From: an uncultured Clostridia bacterium
GTDB taxonomy: Bacteria > Bacillota > Clostridia > TANB77 > CAG-508
Assembly (NCBI GenBank): GCA_948852945.1
Contig: CAQPBJ010000007.1
Span: 1-64,000 of the forward strand
DNA: 64,000 bases
Direction of reading: 5' to 3'
This document shows positions 29,701-38,178 of this stretch, one piece after another. The notes below the pieces were generated by a model that worked only from the letters and a program-made list of their open reading frames with translations, had not been told where the DNA came from and made no database searches. Made by a program: the position numbers and the translations under genes. Every line of letters starts with the position of its first letter. Positions within the stretch are counted from its first letter, which is position 1.

Positions 29701-31021
29701 GCATAATGTTATCTATAACATCCTCTTTCATTTTTATGTATTTCATGTCTTGACCACCAATATCAATGATACTAGTGACATTTGGCATAAATTCTTTTGC
29801 AGCAGTGTAGTGAGCGATTGTTTCTATTTCATTTAAATCAACATTTAGAGCTGTTTGAATTAACTTTTCGCCATAGCCTGTTACACCTGCAAATCTTATG
29901 TTAGCTGTATTAGGTAGTTTTTCATACATTATTTTTAGCATATTTATTACGCTATTTAATGGATTACCTTCGTTGCTTTTATAGTCTGAATAAAGTAAAT
30001 TTTTTTCATTATCTATTAATACTAGTTTGGTTGTTGTTGAACCTGCGTCTATTCCAACGAAACAGTCTCCGTTATAATTTTCTAATGGTTTTGTTTTAAT
30101 TTTTGCTTTATTATGTCTTTTTTTAAATTTTTCATATTCTTCTTCTGTAGCAAAAAGTGGGCTTAATGGTTTAGTAGTGGTATCTTTTGCTACTTTTAGA
30201 TCTTTAATTTTTTGTTTTAATTCTGAATTTGAAAATTCAGATGAATTTAAAGAATCTAGTGCTGCTCCTTTTGCTACTAAAAGGTGTGCATTTTCTGGAA
30301 TAAGTATTTCATCGTCTTTTAATTCTAACGTTTCTATAAAACGTTTTCTAAGTTCTGGAAGATAACTTAGTGGTCCGCCAAGAAAAGCTACTTTTCCTCT
30401 GATTGGTCTACCACATGCTAATCCGCTTATTGTTTGATTAACAACTGCTTGAAAAATTGATGCTGCTATATCTTCTTTTCTAGAACCTTCATTTAATAGA
30501 GGTTGTACGTCAGTTTTTGCAAAAACACCACATCTTGATGCAATAGGGTAGATTACTTTATAACTTTTGGCAAGTTCGTTAAGTCCAGCTGTATCTGTAT
30601 TTAAAAGAGATGCCATTTGGTCCAAAAATGCACCAGTTCCACCAGCACAAGTTCCATTCATTCTTTGTTCTATAAATTTATCAAAATATATAATTTTAGC
30701 GTCTTCACCGCCTAATTCGATAACTATATCAGTTTTAGGTAAATATTTTTCGACAGCACGTTTGCAAGATATAACTTCTTGAATAAAAGGTATTTTTAAA
30801 AAATTTGCTGCAGACATAGCCCCTGAACCAGTAAGTGCCATAGTATATGTAGCTTTAGGGTAATCTTTAGATAATTGCTCTAAAACATTACATATTGTAT
30901 TTTTGGTATCTGAAAAATGTCTTGTGTAATTTGTATATATTGTTTCTTGTTTATCGTTCATTACAACAATTTTTACTGTTGTTGATCCTACATCTAATCC
31001 TACATGTAATAATTCTGACAT
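26732..31021 (-). CDS. 2-hydroxyacyl-CoA dehydratase activase-like multidomain protein
   Basis: 1429 residues. It begins with two tandem BadF/BadG/BcrA/BcrD ASKHA ATPase domains. The first has GLDVGSTTVKIVVMND near 8, MNGTCAGGTGAFLDQMASLL near 127 and the metal-ligand-like ASRCGVFAKTDV near 163. The second has GIDAGSTTTKLVLIDNE near 323, NEACSSGCGSFIETFAKSLG near 443 and GSRCTVFMNS near 482. A long C-terminal half of the DUF2229/activase-associated type follows, with many conserved cysteines (VRCGKCENNC near 610, YPCIPYS near 750). Archetypal activases use ATP to drive an electron through a shared [4Fe-4S] cluster into a dehydratase. This giant form is common in Clostridia and its substrate is unknown. 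It is monocistronic. Confidence 0.9.
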   Translation of the reverse strand: MSELLHVGLDVGSTTVKIVVMNDKQETIYTNYTRHFSDTKNTICNVLEQLSKDYPKATYTMALTGSGAMSAANFLKIPFIQEVISCKRAVEKYLPKTDIVIELGGEDAKIIYFDKFIEQRMNGTCAGGTGAFLDQMASLLNTDTAGLNELAKSYKVIYPIASRCGVFAKTDVQPLLNEGSRKEDIAASIFQAVVNQTISGLACGRPIRGKVAFLGGPLSYLPELRKRFIETLELKDDEILIPENAHLLVAKGAALDSLNSSEFSNSELKQKIKDLKVAKDTTTKPLSPLFATEEEYEKFKKRHNKAKIKTKPLENYNGDCFVGIDAGSTTTKLVLIDNEKNLLYSDYKSNEGNPLNSVINMLKIMYEKLPNTANIRFAGVTGYGEKLIQTALNVDLNEIETIAHYTAAKEFMPNVTSIIDIGGQDMKYIKMKEDVIDNIMLNEACSSGCGSFIETFAKSLGLSIEEFVKAAIESKAPVDLGSRCTVFMNSKIKQAQKEGYSVGDISAGLSFSVVKNAIQKVMKVRDMKTLGKHIVVQGGTFYNDAVLRSFELLVGQNVIRPSISGLMGAYGVALLSKEQFEANLDMEYTSTLLKTEELNNLNIKTTQVRCGKCENNCLLTINKFNDNKSFISGNRCEKGSGGITEAKNLPNIYKYKFERLFGYEPLAEEKAYRGTIGIPRVLNMYEDYPFWFTFLTNLGFRVILSEKSTRKTYEKGMESMPSESVCYPAKLSHGHIMNLLEQGIKTIFYPCIPYSRKEYQKANNHYNCPIVISYSEVLKNNVEGLKSENIKFINTFLPFEAKNLVQVILERDEFKEYNFTKKELLEAAKKAEEEYQNFKNDVDKKGQEILDYMNKNDLRGIVLAGRPYHVDPEVNHGIDTLITSLGLCVLSEDSISKKTEAKRPIRVVDQWVYHARLYAAAEFTGQHDNLELIQLNSFGCGVDAVTTDQVEEILKSYDNMYTLIKIDEVNNLGAVRIRIRSLLASMNKKIKEKSERQNCEECKSVGDYELHPIEFTKEMKKDYTILIPQMAPIHFELIETAVKSCGYNVELLRECTPNTVETGLKYVNNDACYPSILTTGQMIEALESGKYDPNKTALIMSQTGGGCRATNYIGFIRKALKDAGFSQVPVISFNVVGMEKMSGFKITLGLAERLLKSVTYGDLLQKLLMKNRAYEINKGETEKLYNEWLEKCKKLVEKSNSKQFKQSIYDIVEDFEKIEINNNIEKPKVGIVGEVLIKYHPFGNNFVANVLEKEGAEVVLPDFMGFIKFIATHKITFNKLLKIDKTKAAIFKVAIKLIDIFEKDLKIALSNSKKNYLPPCDIWHLENKVKDILSIGNQTGEGWFLTAEMVEYIEHNIPNIVCVQPFACLPNHIVGKGVIKTIRETYPNANITPVDYDPGASESNQTNRLKLLMTVAKDNLKTEQKNNKK

Positions 31022-31210
31022 TATTTTTCTCCTTGCTTATAATAAATCACGATTATCTTATAATGAAAAAGTTCATTTGTCAATGTATAAAAATGGCTAA
31101 AATGCCGTTTTAGATAGATATAAGGCATATTTTTTTTATTAACAAATAAAATGATTTTAAGATGAACATTTATGAATATATTGAAATGTTTTAATAAGAA
31201 AGGAGTTATT

Positions 31211-31759
31211 ATGAAAAAGAAGAAAATTGTTTATATTGTTATTTTAATTTTATTTATAATTTTAGTGGGGATAGCAATATTTAATAATGTTGAAATTAAA
31301 GATAATCAGGAGAATAATATTGTATTAGAATATACTCCAGAAGAAGAAATTAGCGATAAACAAAATAGAAATACAATAGTTACATTATATTTTGTAAATA
31401 ATAAAACTGGTGAAATGGTACCAGAAGCAAGAAGCTTGGACGCTAAAGAATTACTTGAAGATCCTTATAAAAAAGTTATTAATTTTTTAATAGAGGGATC
31501 TGAAGATGAATCTTTAGAAAACACTATTCCTGAGGGAACTATATTGAATAATGTTTCATTAAAGGGTGAAGAAATAATAGTTGATTTTAATGAAACATTT
31601 ATTAATGATGATGATGTAAAGTCTGAAATTTTCGTAAATAGAGTATATTCTGTAGTAGATACGTTACTAGAATTTAAAGATATTTCTAGTGTTAAGATTC
31701 TTATTAATGGTGAAGAAGTAGATGGACTAAAAGAAAGCTTTGTTAAAAGAGAAAATTAG
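31211..31759 (+). CDS. GerMN-domain membrane-anchored protein
   Basis: About 182 residues from the ATG at 31211, which has AAAGGAG 8 nt upstream; the upstream in-frame ATG at 31172 lacks one. An N-terminal membrane segment IVYIVILILFIILVGIAIF (about 6-25) precedes a GerMN-like domain: IVTLYFVNNKTGEMVPEARS, LLEGS-type NFLIEGSEDESLENTIPEG, VDFNETFINDD, and VNRVYSVVDTLLEFKDISSV. GerMN domains occur in the spore-germination protein GerM and in related lipoproteins. No lipobox cysteine is seen. Role in sporulation is inferred. Confidence 0.8.
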   Translation: MKKKKIVYIVILILFIILVGIAIFNNVEIKDNQENNIVLEYTPEEEISDKQNRNTIVTLYFVNNKTGEMVPEARSLDAKELLEDPYKKVINFLIEGSEDESLENTIPEGTILNNVSLKGEEIIVDFNETFINDDDVKSEIFVNRVYSVVDTLLEFKDISSVKILINGEEVDGLKESFVKREN

Positions 31760-31914
31760 TGTATATTTGTAGTTTTTTTATTATTATGACGTTTTAGTAA
31801 TTTAAATACTGCTATAGCATCTGAAAATGAGTTATAGTTATCTAAAAAATGTTCTACTTCATATAATGATGAAATTGTATTTTTTATAAAAGAATTATTT
31901 TGTTTTTTATTCAT
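31756..31914 (-). CDS. Small hypothetical protein (52 aa)
   Basis: ATG at 31914 with the ribosome-binding site AAAGGTGATAAT directly upstream, 52 codons, stop overlapping the convergent GerMN stop. The product begins MNKKQNNSFIKNTISSLYEV, is acidic/polar in the middle (EHFLDNYNSFSDAIAVFKLL) and ends in a basic tail (KRHNNKKTTNIH). No family is recognised. The ribosome-binding site and the tight packing between two genes make it credible. It diverges from the yabB-like methyltransferase. Confidence 0.6.
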   Translation of the reverse strand: MNKKQNNSFIKNTISSLYEVEHFLDNYNSFSDAIAVFKLLKRHNNKKTTNIH

Positions 31915-31990
31915 ATTATCACCTTTTTTGCATATTTTGCCTTTTTGTTATATAATATGCTATATTTTGGATAGTGTGAAAGGTTTTGGT

Positions 31991-32746
31991 ATGATGAAGC
32001 ATATTGAACTTGGAGAGAATGAAAGAATAGATGATTTAGAATATAAAGAATTGAAAATAATTCAAAAAAATGATGGATTTTGTTTTGGTATGGATAGTGT
32101 GCTAATTGCAAATTTTGCAGAGGTGACTAAAAAAGATTCGATTGTTGCAGATTTGGGGACAGGAACAGGGATTATTAGCATTTTAATGGCTGCTAAAAGT
32201 AGTAAAATAAGCAAAATTTATGGATTTGATATACAGTCAGAAATGATAGAAATGGCTAGTCGAAGTGTCAAAATGAATGAACTAGATGACAAAATTAACT
32301 TAGAAAATATTGATATAGTTGGAATGAGCGAAAAAAAATATAAAAAATTTTTTGATGTGGTAGTTACTAATCCACCATATAAGAAAATATCGACAGGTTT
32401 AATTAACGAAAATGAAAAAAAGCTTATTTCGAGACATGAAATTAAATGTACACTGGAAGATGTAATTTCTGAGAGTTCTAAGATTTTGAAGGATAATGGA
32501 TTATTTTATATGGTTCATCGACCAGAAAGATTAGTTGATATCATGAATCTAATGAGAAAAAATAAAATAGAACCTAAAACATTACAAATAGTGTATTCTC
32601 ATATAGAAGATAAAGCAAACTTAATTTTAATTAAAGGTGTAAAATGTGGAAAACCTAGTTTACAATTATTAAAACCTTTAATTGTATATGATAAAACTAA
32701 TAATTATACAGATGAAATCTTAAAAATATATGATAAGAAAAGGTAG
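31991..32746 (+). CDS. tRNA1(Val) A37 N6-methyltransferase family protein (YabB/TrmN6)
   Basis: About 251 residues from ATG at 31991 (or 31994). A Met at 31928 would add residues encoded over an apparent promoter and is less likely. It begins with GENERIDDLEYKELKIIQKN and has FGMDSVLIANF. The SAM site VADLGTGTGIISILMAAKS is near residue 50 and the catalytic motif VVTNPPYKK near 124, typical of N6-adenine methyltransferases. The downstream gene is rsmI. The trio yabB-rsmI-abrB is conserved with Bacillus, which supports the assignment. Confidence 0.9.
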   Translation: MMKHIELGENERIDDLEYKELKIIQKNDGFCFGMDSVLIANFAEVTKKDSIVADLGTGTGIISILMAAKSSKISKIYGFDIQSEMIEMASRSVKMNELDDKINLENIDIVGMSEKKYKKFFDVVVTNPPYKKISTGLINENEKKLISRHEIKCTLEDVISESSKILKDNGLFYMVHRPERLVDIMNLMRKNKIEPKTLQIVYSHIEDKANLILIKGVKCGKPSLQLLKPLIVYDKTNNYTDEILKIYDKKR

Positions 32747-32755
32747 ATAGAGAAA

Positions 32756-33586
32756 ATGGAAGGAAAATTATATATAGTAGCAACTCCAATAGGAAATTTA
32801 GATGATATTACATATAGAGCCGTTAAAGTTTTAAATGATGTTGATATTATAGCTGCTGAAGATACACGACATACTTTGAAATTATTGAATCATTTGAATA
32901 TTTCAAAGCCTTTAATAAGTTATTATAAAGAAACTGAAAAGATAAAGGCCAAATCTATTATTAATAAAATAAAAGAGGGAAAAAATATTGCAGTAGTATC
33001 AGATGCTGGAACACCAGGAATTTCTGATCCAGGAGAAGAAGTTATTAAAGAAGCAATAAATGAAGGGATTTCTATTGTGCCTATTCCAGGTGCTTGTGCG
33101 GCTATTAATTCTTTAATTTGTTCAGGATTATGTACAAAACAATTTTTATTTGTAGGTTTTTTGTCAGCTAAAAAGAAAGAAAAAAGAGAAAAACTTGAAG
33201 GCTTGAAAAATTTTACGAATACAATGATTTTTTATGAAGCTCCACACAAAATAGAAGATACTTTAACTTGTATGCTTGAGATATTTGGAGATAGAAGGAT
33301 TTCAATAGGTAGGGAAATTTCTAAAATGCATGAAGAATTTATTAGGGGAAGAATTTCTGAAATTCTTGACAAGTTAGAAACTAGAGGAGAAATGGTTATA
33401 GTTGTTGAAGGAGCAAATAAATCTGATGAAGAGTTGGAGAAAGAAAATAGAAATGAAATGTCTTTAGAAGAGCATTATGATTTTTATTTAAAGAAAGGTT
33501 TTGATAAAAAAGAAATTATTAAAAAGATTGCAAAAGATAGAGGACTTACTAAAAATGATATATATCAAAAATTTATAAATAAATAA
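32756..33586 (+). CDS. rsmI: 16S rRNA (cytidine-1402-2'-O)-methyltransferase RsmI
   Basis: Tetrapyrrole-methylase-fold enzyme methylating the ribose of C1402 in 16S rRNA. 276 residues, normal length. Motifs: LYIVATPIGNLDDITYRAV at the start, AAEDTRHTLKLLNHL near 34, VSDAGTPGISDPGEE near 80, IPGACAAINSLICSGL near 110, and FYEAPHKIEDTL near 158. It starts 9 nt after the yabB-like gene and is closed by a hairpin terminator shared with the convergent abrB-like gene. Confidence 0.97.
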   Translation: MEGKLYIVATPIGNLDDITYRAVKVLNDVDIIAAEDTRHTLKLLNHLNISKPLISYYKETEKIKAKSIINKIKEGKNIAVVSDAGTPGISDPGEEVIKEAINEGISIVPIPGACAAINSLICSGLCTKQFLFVGFLSAKKKEKREKLEGLKNFTNTMIFYEAPHKIEDTLTCMLEIFGDRRISIGREISKMHEEFIRGRISEILDKLETRGEMVIVVEGANKSDEELEKENRNEMSLEEHYDFYLKKGFDKKEIIKKIAKDRGLTKNDIYQKFINK

Positions 33587-33590
33587 AAAA

Positions 33591-33640
33591 GTGCTAGTCA
33601 TAAAACATTATTAATGCAATATGACTAGCACATTATTTTT
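33591..33640. terminator. Bidirectional terminator between rsmI and abrB-like gene
   Basis: GTGCTAGTCATA (33591-33602) and TATGACTAGCAC (33620-33631) form a perfect 12-bp stem, with A-run before and T-run after. It serves both convergent genes. Confidence 0.9.
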
Positions 33641-33649
33641 TTTGTGTAA

Positions 33650-33904
33650 TTATTCTGCTAAAGATTTATTGATTTCTTTTAAACAGTGAGTGCATATTAA
33701 TTTACCATTGTATCTAATAGCTGGTTTTAAGGCTCCGCAGAAAACGCATTTGTTTTGATATTTTCTAAGTACAATAGTTTGACCTTCTATAGATATTTCT
33801 ATAGGATCTTTTTGGTCTATGTTAAGTTCTTTACGCATTTCTTTAGGTATAACAACTCTACCTAATTCATCTACACGTCTTATTATTCCAGTTGATAGTT
33901 TCAT
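33650..33904 (-). CDS. abrB: AbrB/SpoVT-type transcription regulator with zinc-ribbon tail
   Basis: 84 residues. The N-terminal swapped-hairpin AbrB domain is STGIIRRVDELGRVVIPKEM through QTIVLRKYQ. It is followed by a four-cysteine tail, CVFCGALK and LICTHCLKE, which could bind zinc. AbrB-family proteins are dimeric or tetrameric transition-state regulators. Gene order next to rsmI matches Bacillus abrB, but many Clostridia carry several paralogues, so orthology to AbrB itself is probable rather than certain. Confidence 0.85.
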   Translation of the reverse strand: MKLSTGIIRRVDELGRVVIPKEMRKELNIDQKDPIEISIEGQTIVLRKYQNKCVFCGALKPAIRYNGKLICTHCLKEINKSLAE

Positions 33905-34031
33905 AAAATTACCCCCAATATTCTAATATTCCAAAAGAATTTTTGATTATAATAGCACAAATTATTAAAAAAAACAACTACTTTTCGAATAAAAACTGTA
34001 AAAACTGAATAATTATTTTAAAGAGGTTATT

Positions 34032-34613
34032 ATGATTAATAAGATTTGGGCTTATATGTTAATTATTGCAATTTTATTTGGATTAGTCAATGGAAAATTA
34101 TATGCTATTAATAATTCTATTTTTACAAGTTTAGAAAATACTACTGAAATGATACTTTCTATGACAAGTATAATGTGCTTTTGGTGCGGAATGATAGAGA
34201 TATTAAAGAATACTAAAATTTTAAATATTTTTTCTAAAATTTTAAATCCATTCCTTAAAATTTTTTTTAAAAATACTAGTAAAAAAGCAAAAGATGCAAT
34301 ATTAATAAATATTTTTTCTAATTTATTAGGTATAGGAAATGCAGCAACACCTTCTGGAATTAAAGCAATGAAAGAAATGGAAGAAGAGTGTAGTAATGAA
34401 AAGATGAGTTATGAGATGAATTTATTTGTTTTGATGAATACATTGTCTATTCAAATGTTTCCAACAACTATTATTAGTATAATGATTTCTTCTGGAAATA
34501 TGAATGCAGGAACTATAATATTGCCTGTTATTCTTACAAGTTTTATAACTTTTTTCATAATTATGTTTTTAGGAAAATATATTTTGAAAGAAGATGAGGA
34601 GAAAATTTCTTGA
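34032..34613 (+). CDS. spmA: Spore maturation protein A
   Basis: 193-residue polytopic membrane protein with a nucleoside-recognition (Gate) domain. About five hydrophobic segments, beginning MINKIWAYMLIIAILFGLVNG. Family landmarks: FWCGMIEILKNT, NLLGIGNAATPSGIKAMKEM near 96, and FVLMNTLSIQMFPTT. SpmA and SpmB are needed for spore-core dehydration in Bacillus. Its stop overlaps the spmB TTG start (TTGA), so the two are translationally coupled. Confidence 0.93.
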   Translation: MINKIWAYMLIIAILFGLVNGKLYAINNSIFTSLENTTEMILSMTSIMCFWCGMIEILKNTKILNIFSKILNPFLKIFFKNTSKKAKDAILINIFSNLLGIGNAATPSGIKAMKEMEEECSNEKMSYEMNLFVLMNTLSIQMFPTTIISIMISSGNMNAGTIILPVILTSFITFFIIMFLGKYILKEDEEKIS

Positions 34614-35119
34614 GTAATGCAGTGATTCCATTTTTGATATTAGTAATTGTTTTGTCAGGTTTATTTAGTAGACTGAAAGTTTTTGAACTCTTTACTAAAG
34701 GCGTAAAAGAAGGATTGGTTACAGTTTTTAATTTATTTCCGGTATTATTAGGGCTTTTTTTAGCTGTGACTTTGCTCAGAGCATCTGGACTGATTGGTTG
34801 TATTTCTTATTTAGTTGAACCTTTTTTATCTTTTCTTAACATTCCAAAAGAATTAGTTGGAATTATTGCTTTAAAGCCTATATCAGGTAGTGCTAGTTTG
34901 GCTATTGCTACAGATATTATAAATGAATATGACGCAAAGTCTCTTATTAGCTTTATTGCAGCGATAATTATGGGGTCTACGGAGACAATGGTTTATTCAA
35001 TATCTGTGTATAGTGGAAATATAAAAAAGAAAATGTCTTATAAAGTGTTGATATTGGCATTTTTGGGAAATATTATAGCTGTTTACTTGAGTGCGTTTTT
35101 TGGAAGATTGTTTTTTTAG
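34610..35119 (+). CDS. spmB: Spore maturation protein B
   Basis: 169-residue membrane protein, partner of SpmA. It starts at TTG 34610, preceded by GAGGAG, and overlaps the spmA stop. Landmarks: FTKGVKEGLVTVFNLFPVLLGL near 30, LLRASGLIGCISYLVEPFLS, ALKPISGSASLAIATDI near 97, and IAAIIMGSTETMVYSISVY near 120. Role in spore-core dehydration is known for the family. Confidence 0.93.
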   Translation: MSNAVIPFLILVIVLSGLFSRLKVFELFTKGVKEGLVTVFNLFPVLLGLFLAVTLLRASGLIGCISYLVEPFLSFLNIPKELVGIIALKPISGSASLAIATDIINEYDAKSLISFIAAIIMGSTETMVYSISVYSGNIKKKMSYKVLILAFLGNIIAVYLSAFFGRLFF

Positions 35120-35174
35120 AAAAATAACAAATATAATATTTTGGAATTGAAAACAAAACACATAGTAAATTTTA

Positions 35175-35966
35175 CTATATTTTTATTAATTTACTTGGAA
35201 AATCTCTTGAAGCAACGCTTACTGAAATATCTTTTGAATTGATATTATTATTTTTAAGTTCATCAGTTACCGTTTTTAAGGCTAATTCAGGAAAGTTATT
35301 TTCTTTACTTAAGTGCCCTAACATTGCATGTTTTAAGCCATATTTTGAGGCTAATTCAGTTATTGTTTTACCAGAAGATTCATTTGACAAATGACCTATA
35401 GGACTAAGAATACGTTGTTTTAGTTGAAATGGATATCTACTGTATTTTAAGATATCTGGATCATAATTTGCTTCTAGTAATATGAAAGAAGAATCTTTTA
35501 ATTTTGAAATTAAGGTATTATCCATGTGACCAATATCAGTTGCAATGCTAATTTTCTTATCATCGTGGAAAATATTAAATCCACATGGGTTGGCAGCATC
35601 ATGAGGAATGCTAAATGGAAGAATTTCTAAATCTTTTATTTTAAATTTTTTATTTATTGTAAAGATGTTTTGATTACTATCATCAATTTTTGCTTTTTGA
35701 GCTTGCATATTATTTAGAGTCTCTAAATTGCAATATATTGGGGTATTATATTTTTTTGATATACTTCCGATATTTCTAACATGATCAGAGTGTTCGTGAG
35801 TTACTAAAATTGCATCAATATCGCTAAGTGCAACATTAAAAGACGCAAGAGCAGTCTCGATTTTTTTTTGACTTACTCCTGCATCTACTAATATTTTTGT
35901 TTCATTTGTTTCTACAAATAAACAATTTCCTGTGCTTCCACTATATAAACTACAAAAATTAAACAT
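35175..35966 (-). CDS. walJ: MBL-fold metallohydrolase, WalJ/YycJ type
   Basis: 263 residues of metallo-beta-lactamase fold. It starts MFNFCSLYSGSTGNCLFVE and has the metal motif VTHEHSDHVRNIG near residue 55, IPHDAANPCGFNI near 119, SIATDIGHMD near 137 and LGHLSKENN near 217. In Bacillus YycJ/WalJ lies in the walRK operon and affects envelope or DNA-repair coordination. Here it is downstream of murA (12 nt) with no walRK nearby, so the symbol is by family resemblance. Confidence 0.8.
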   Translation of the reverse strand: MFNFCSLYSGSTGNCLFVETNETKILVDAGVSQKKIETALASFNVALSDIDAILVTHEHSDHVRNIGSISKKYNTPIYCNLETLNNMQAQKAKIDDSNQNIFTINKKFKIKDLEILPFSIPHDAANPCGFNIFHDDKKISIATDIGHMDNTLISKLKDSSFILLEANYDPDILKYSRYPFQLKQRILSPIGHLSNESSGKTITELASKYGLKHAMLGHLSKENNFPELALKTVTDELKNNNINSKDISVSVASRDFPSKLIKI

Positions 35967-35978
35967 CTTTTTTCTCCA

Positions 35979-37247
35979 TTATTCTTCTGTGTATTTTACT
36001 CTTTCTATTTTTGCACCTAATTTTCTGAATTTTTCTTCTATGTTTTCATAGCCTCTATCTATGTGATGTAAATTAAATACTTCTGTTGTACCACTAGCGC
36101 TAGTTCCAGCAATTATTAATGCTGCACCAGCACGTAAATCAGTAGCATTTACAGGAGCTCCATATAAATATTCTACGCCTTCAAACACTGCTGTTTTTCC
36201 AGATGTAGTTATTTTTGCGCCCATTTTATTTAATTCTTGAGTATATTGAAATCTTGATTCCCAAATGCTTTCATTTATAATGCTTGTTCCTGAAGACATA
36301 GCTAGACATACACCCATTTGAGATTGTAAGTCTGTAGGAAATCCTGGGTATGGAAGTGTTTTTACATTTGCTTTTGTAGTTCTTTTTGACCACCAAACAC
36401 GTACGTGATCTCCATTAGCATCAACATTTCCACCCATTTCTAATATTTTAGCTATAATTGGTTCTAAATGTTTTGTAATACAGTTGTGAATAGTTATATC
36501 TCCTTTTGATGCAATAGCAGCTAACATAAATGTTCCTGCTTCAATTTGGTCTGGAACAATTGAATATGTTGCATTTCCTTTTAATTCTTTAACACCATTT
36601 ATTTTAATAACATCTGTACCTGCTCCTCTGATGTCGGCTCCCATTGTATTTAAGAAGTTTGCTAAATCTACTATATGTGGTTCTTTGGCAGCATTGTCAA
36701 TAGTTGTAGTTCCTTCTGCTAGTACACTGGCTAACATTATATTCATAGTTGCACCAACAGATACGATATCCATGTATATAGAGCTAGCTTTTAATTTGTC
36801 GCATGTTGCTGTTATATTTCCACTTGATACATCAACATGTGCACCAAGTGATTCAAATCCTTTTATATGTTGATCGATTGGTCTTGGACCTAAATTACAA
36901 CCACCTGGAAGACCAACTTCTGCTCTTCCACATCTACCCAATAAAGAACCTATTAAGTAGTATGATGCTCTAAATTTTCTAGTAAGTTCTAATGAAGCAG
37001 TTGAAGAAGCAATTTTTCTAGAATCAATTTGGACTGTGTGTCTATTTATCCAAGTTACTTTTACTCCTAAACTTTCTAATATTTCACAATATGTTTTTAC
37101 ATCACTAATATTAGGTAAGTTTTCTATTGTGCATATACCATTTATTAATATTGTAGCTGGAATGATAGCAACGGCAGCATTTTTTGCGCCACTAATTTTT
37201 ACATCTCCACGTAATGGAGTAGGTCCTGTTATAACTAATTTTTCCAT
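35979..37247 (-). CDS. murA: UDP-N-acetylglucosamine 1-carboxyvinyltransferase MurA
   Basis: First committed step of peptidoglycan precursor synthesis: enolpyruvyl transfer from PEP to UDP-GlcNAc. 422 residues from ATG at 37247, which has GGGGG 7 nt upstream; longer readings start in poor context. Landmarks: ISGAKNAAVAIIPATIL near 15, RKFRASYYLIGSLLGRCG with the fosfomycin-target position near 115, GGCNLGPRPIDQHIKGFE, and ATDLRAGAALIIAG near 370. The fosfomycin-target loop here reads LGRCGRAEVGLPGGCN and retains the cysteine. It is in tandem with the walJ-like gene. Confidence 0.96.
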   Translation of the reverse strand: MEKLVITGPTPLRGDVKISGAKNAAVAIIPATILINGICTIENLPNISDVKTYCEILESLGVKVTWINRHTVQIDSRKIASSTASLELTRKFRASYYLIGSLLGRCGRAEVGLPGGCNLGPRPIDQHIKGFESLGAHVDVSSGNITATCDKLKASSIYMDIVSVGATMNIMLASVLAEGTTTIDNAAKEPHIVDLANFLNTMGADIRGAGTDVIKINGVKELKGNATYSIVPDQIEAGTFMLAAIASKGDITIHNCITKHLEPIIAKILEMGGNVDANGDHVRVWWSKRTTKANVKTLPYPGFPTDLQSQMGVCLAMSSGTSIINESIWESRFQYTQELNKMGAKITTSGKTAVFEGVEYLYGAPVNATDLRAGAALIIAGTSASGTTEVFNLHHIDRGYENIEEKFRKLGAKIERVKYTEE

Positions 37248-37410
37248 TTTCATACCCCCAAAATTGATATGGACCTCTAAATACTGTAATACTTGAAAAG
37301 CCAATATCTTTTATTTATAGAAATCTAGCAAATCTAGACATAATTATTCTAACATATCATTTTATAACATAAAAAAAATGTATTGACAAGAGAAGAGGCA
37401 AAATATGCTA

Positions 37411-38016
37411 TTATAGGTTATTTATAAAATCAATAATTTTGAATTTAAATTTATATTTTGGCTCAGAAGACTGGATAATATGAGTAGTTTCGTTTGAAAG
37501 GTTATTTGATAACAGCTCATTAGAATTTTCTTCTAATTCACAAGTTGAAGAATTTATTAAACACATTGGAGGAAATAATATACACCACCAATTTTCGCCT
37601 TTGGCATTGCCAAGTTTTATTTGTAGACCATCATAATTTCCAGATGGTAAGGTTATTGAATTATATTTTTTTGCTGGATAAAAAGAATTAGAAATTTCAA
37701 ATTGAAAAGTATAGTCAAAACCATTTTCTTTGATTATATTTGATATTATTGTTTCAATATCTGTTTGATGATTTTTAAGGTGAAGAATAGTTTCTTCTTT
37801 ATTTGATAAGTTAAATTTTGATAAATAATTTAAAATACTATTACGTACTTTTATTTTTAAATCTTGATCTATTTTTGAGTTACTATTTGCAACTACACGT
37901 AGTCTAAAAAGATTTTCTTCTAAATTGTTTGATATAGAATGGGAGTATGAAAATGAATTAAAAATAAAGTAAATAAGAAATAGTGTAAACACTAAAATAA
38001 TTGATTTTAGTTTCAT
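37411..38016 (-). CDS. spoIIR: Stage II sporulation protein R
   Basis: Secreted forespore signal that triggers SpoIIGA-dependent pro-sigma-E processing. About 201 residues from ATG at 38016, with GGAG 9 nt upstream. The signal/anchor is LKSIILVFTLFLIYFIFNSF. Family core: NLFRLRVVANSNSKIDQDLK-like segment near 32, NYDGLQIKLGNAKGENWWCI near 130, and LFPPMCLIN. The KFKIIDFI end is typical. Strong support for an endospore-forming host. Confidence 0.92.
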   Translation of the reverse strand: MKLKSIILVFTLFLIYFIFNSFSYSHSISNNLEENLFRLRVVANSNSKIDQDLKIKVRNSILNYLSKFNLSNKEETILHLKNHQTDIETIISNIIKENGFDYTFQFEISNSFYPAKKYNSITLPSGNYDGLQIKLGNAKGENWWCILFPPMCLINSSTCELEENSNELLSNNLSNETTHIIQSSEPKYKFKFKIIDFINNL

Positions 38017-38117
38017 AAAAGTAATCTCCTTTTCGATTAATTTGTACAAAGAGTATTGACAGTTTTTAGAAGAATATTCAAATTAATTTTATGTCGAAAA
38101 TGGGCGTACGAAAGTAA

Positions 38118-38152
38118 TTGACGAACCATATTATACATGGTAAAATTTACCA
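38118..38152 (+). promoter_or_regulatory. Promoter with operator-like palindrome
   Basis: TTGACG at 38118-38123, 17-nt spacer, TAAAAT at 38141-38146. The -10 lies inside a perfect inverted repeat TGGTAAA-A-TTTACCA (38138-38152). ACCAT-N7-ATGGT also spans the spacer. A dimeric repressor bound here would block the promoter (inference). Confidence 0.6.
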
Positions 38153-38178
38153 AACGAGAAACCTAGGAGGGATGATTT

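Noticed and set aside
37383..37411. Plus-strand promoter (TTGACA-17-TGCTAT) antisense to the end of spoIIR
   Set aside because: Hexamers are acceptable but there is no plus-strand gene or conserved element downstream. In DNA this AT-rich such matches are expected by chance.
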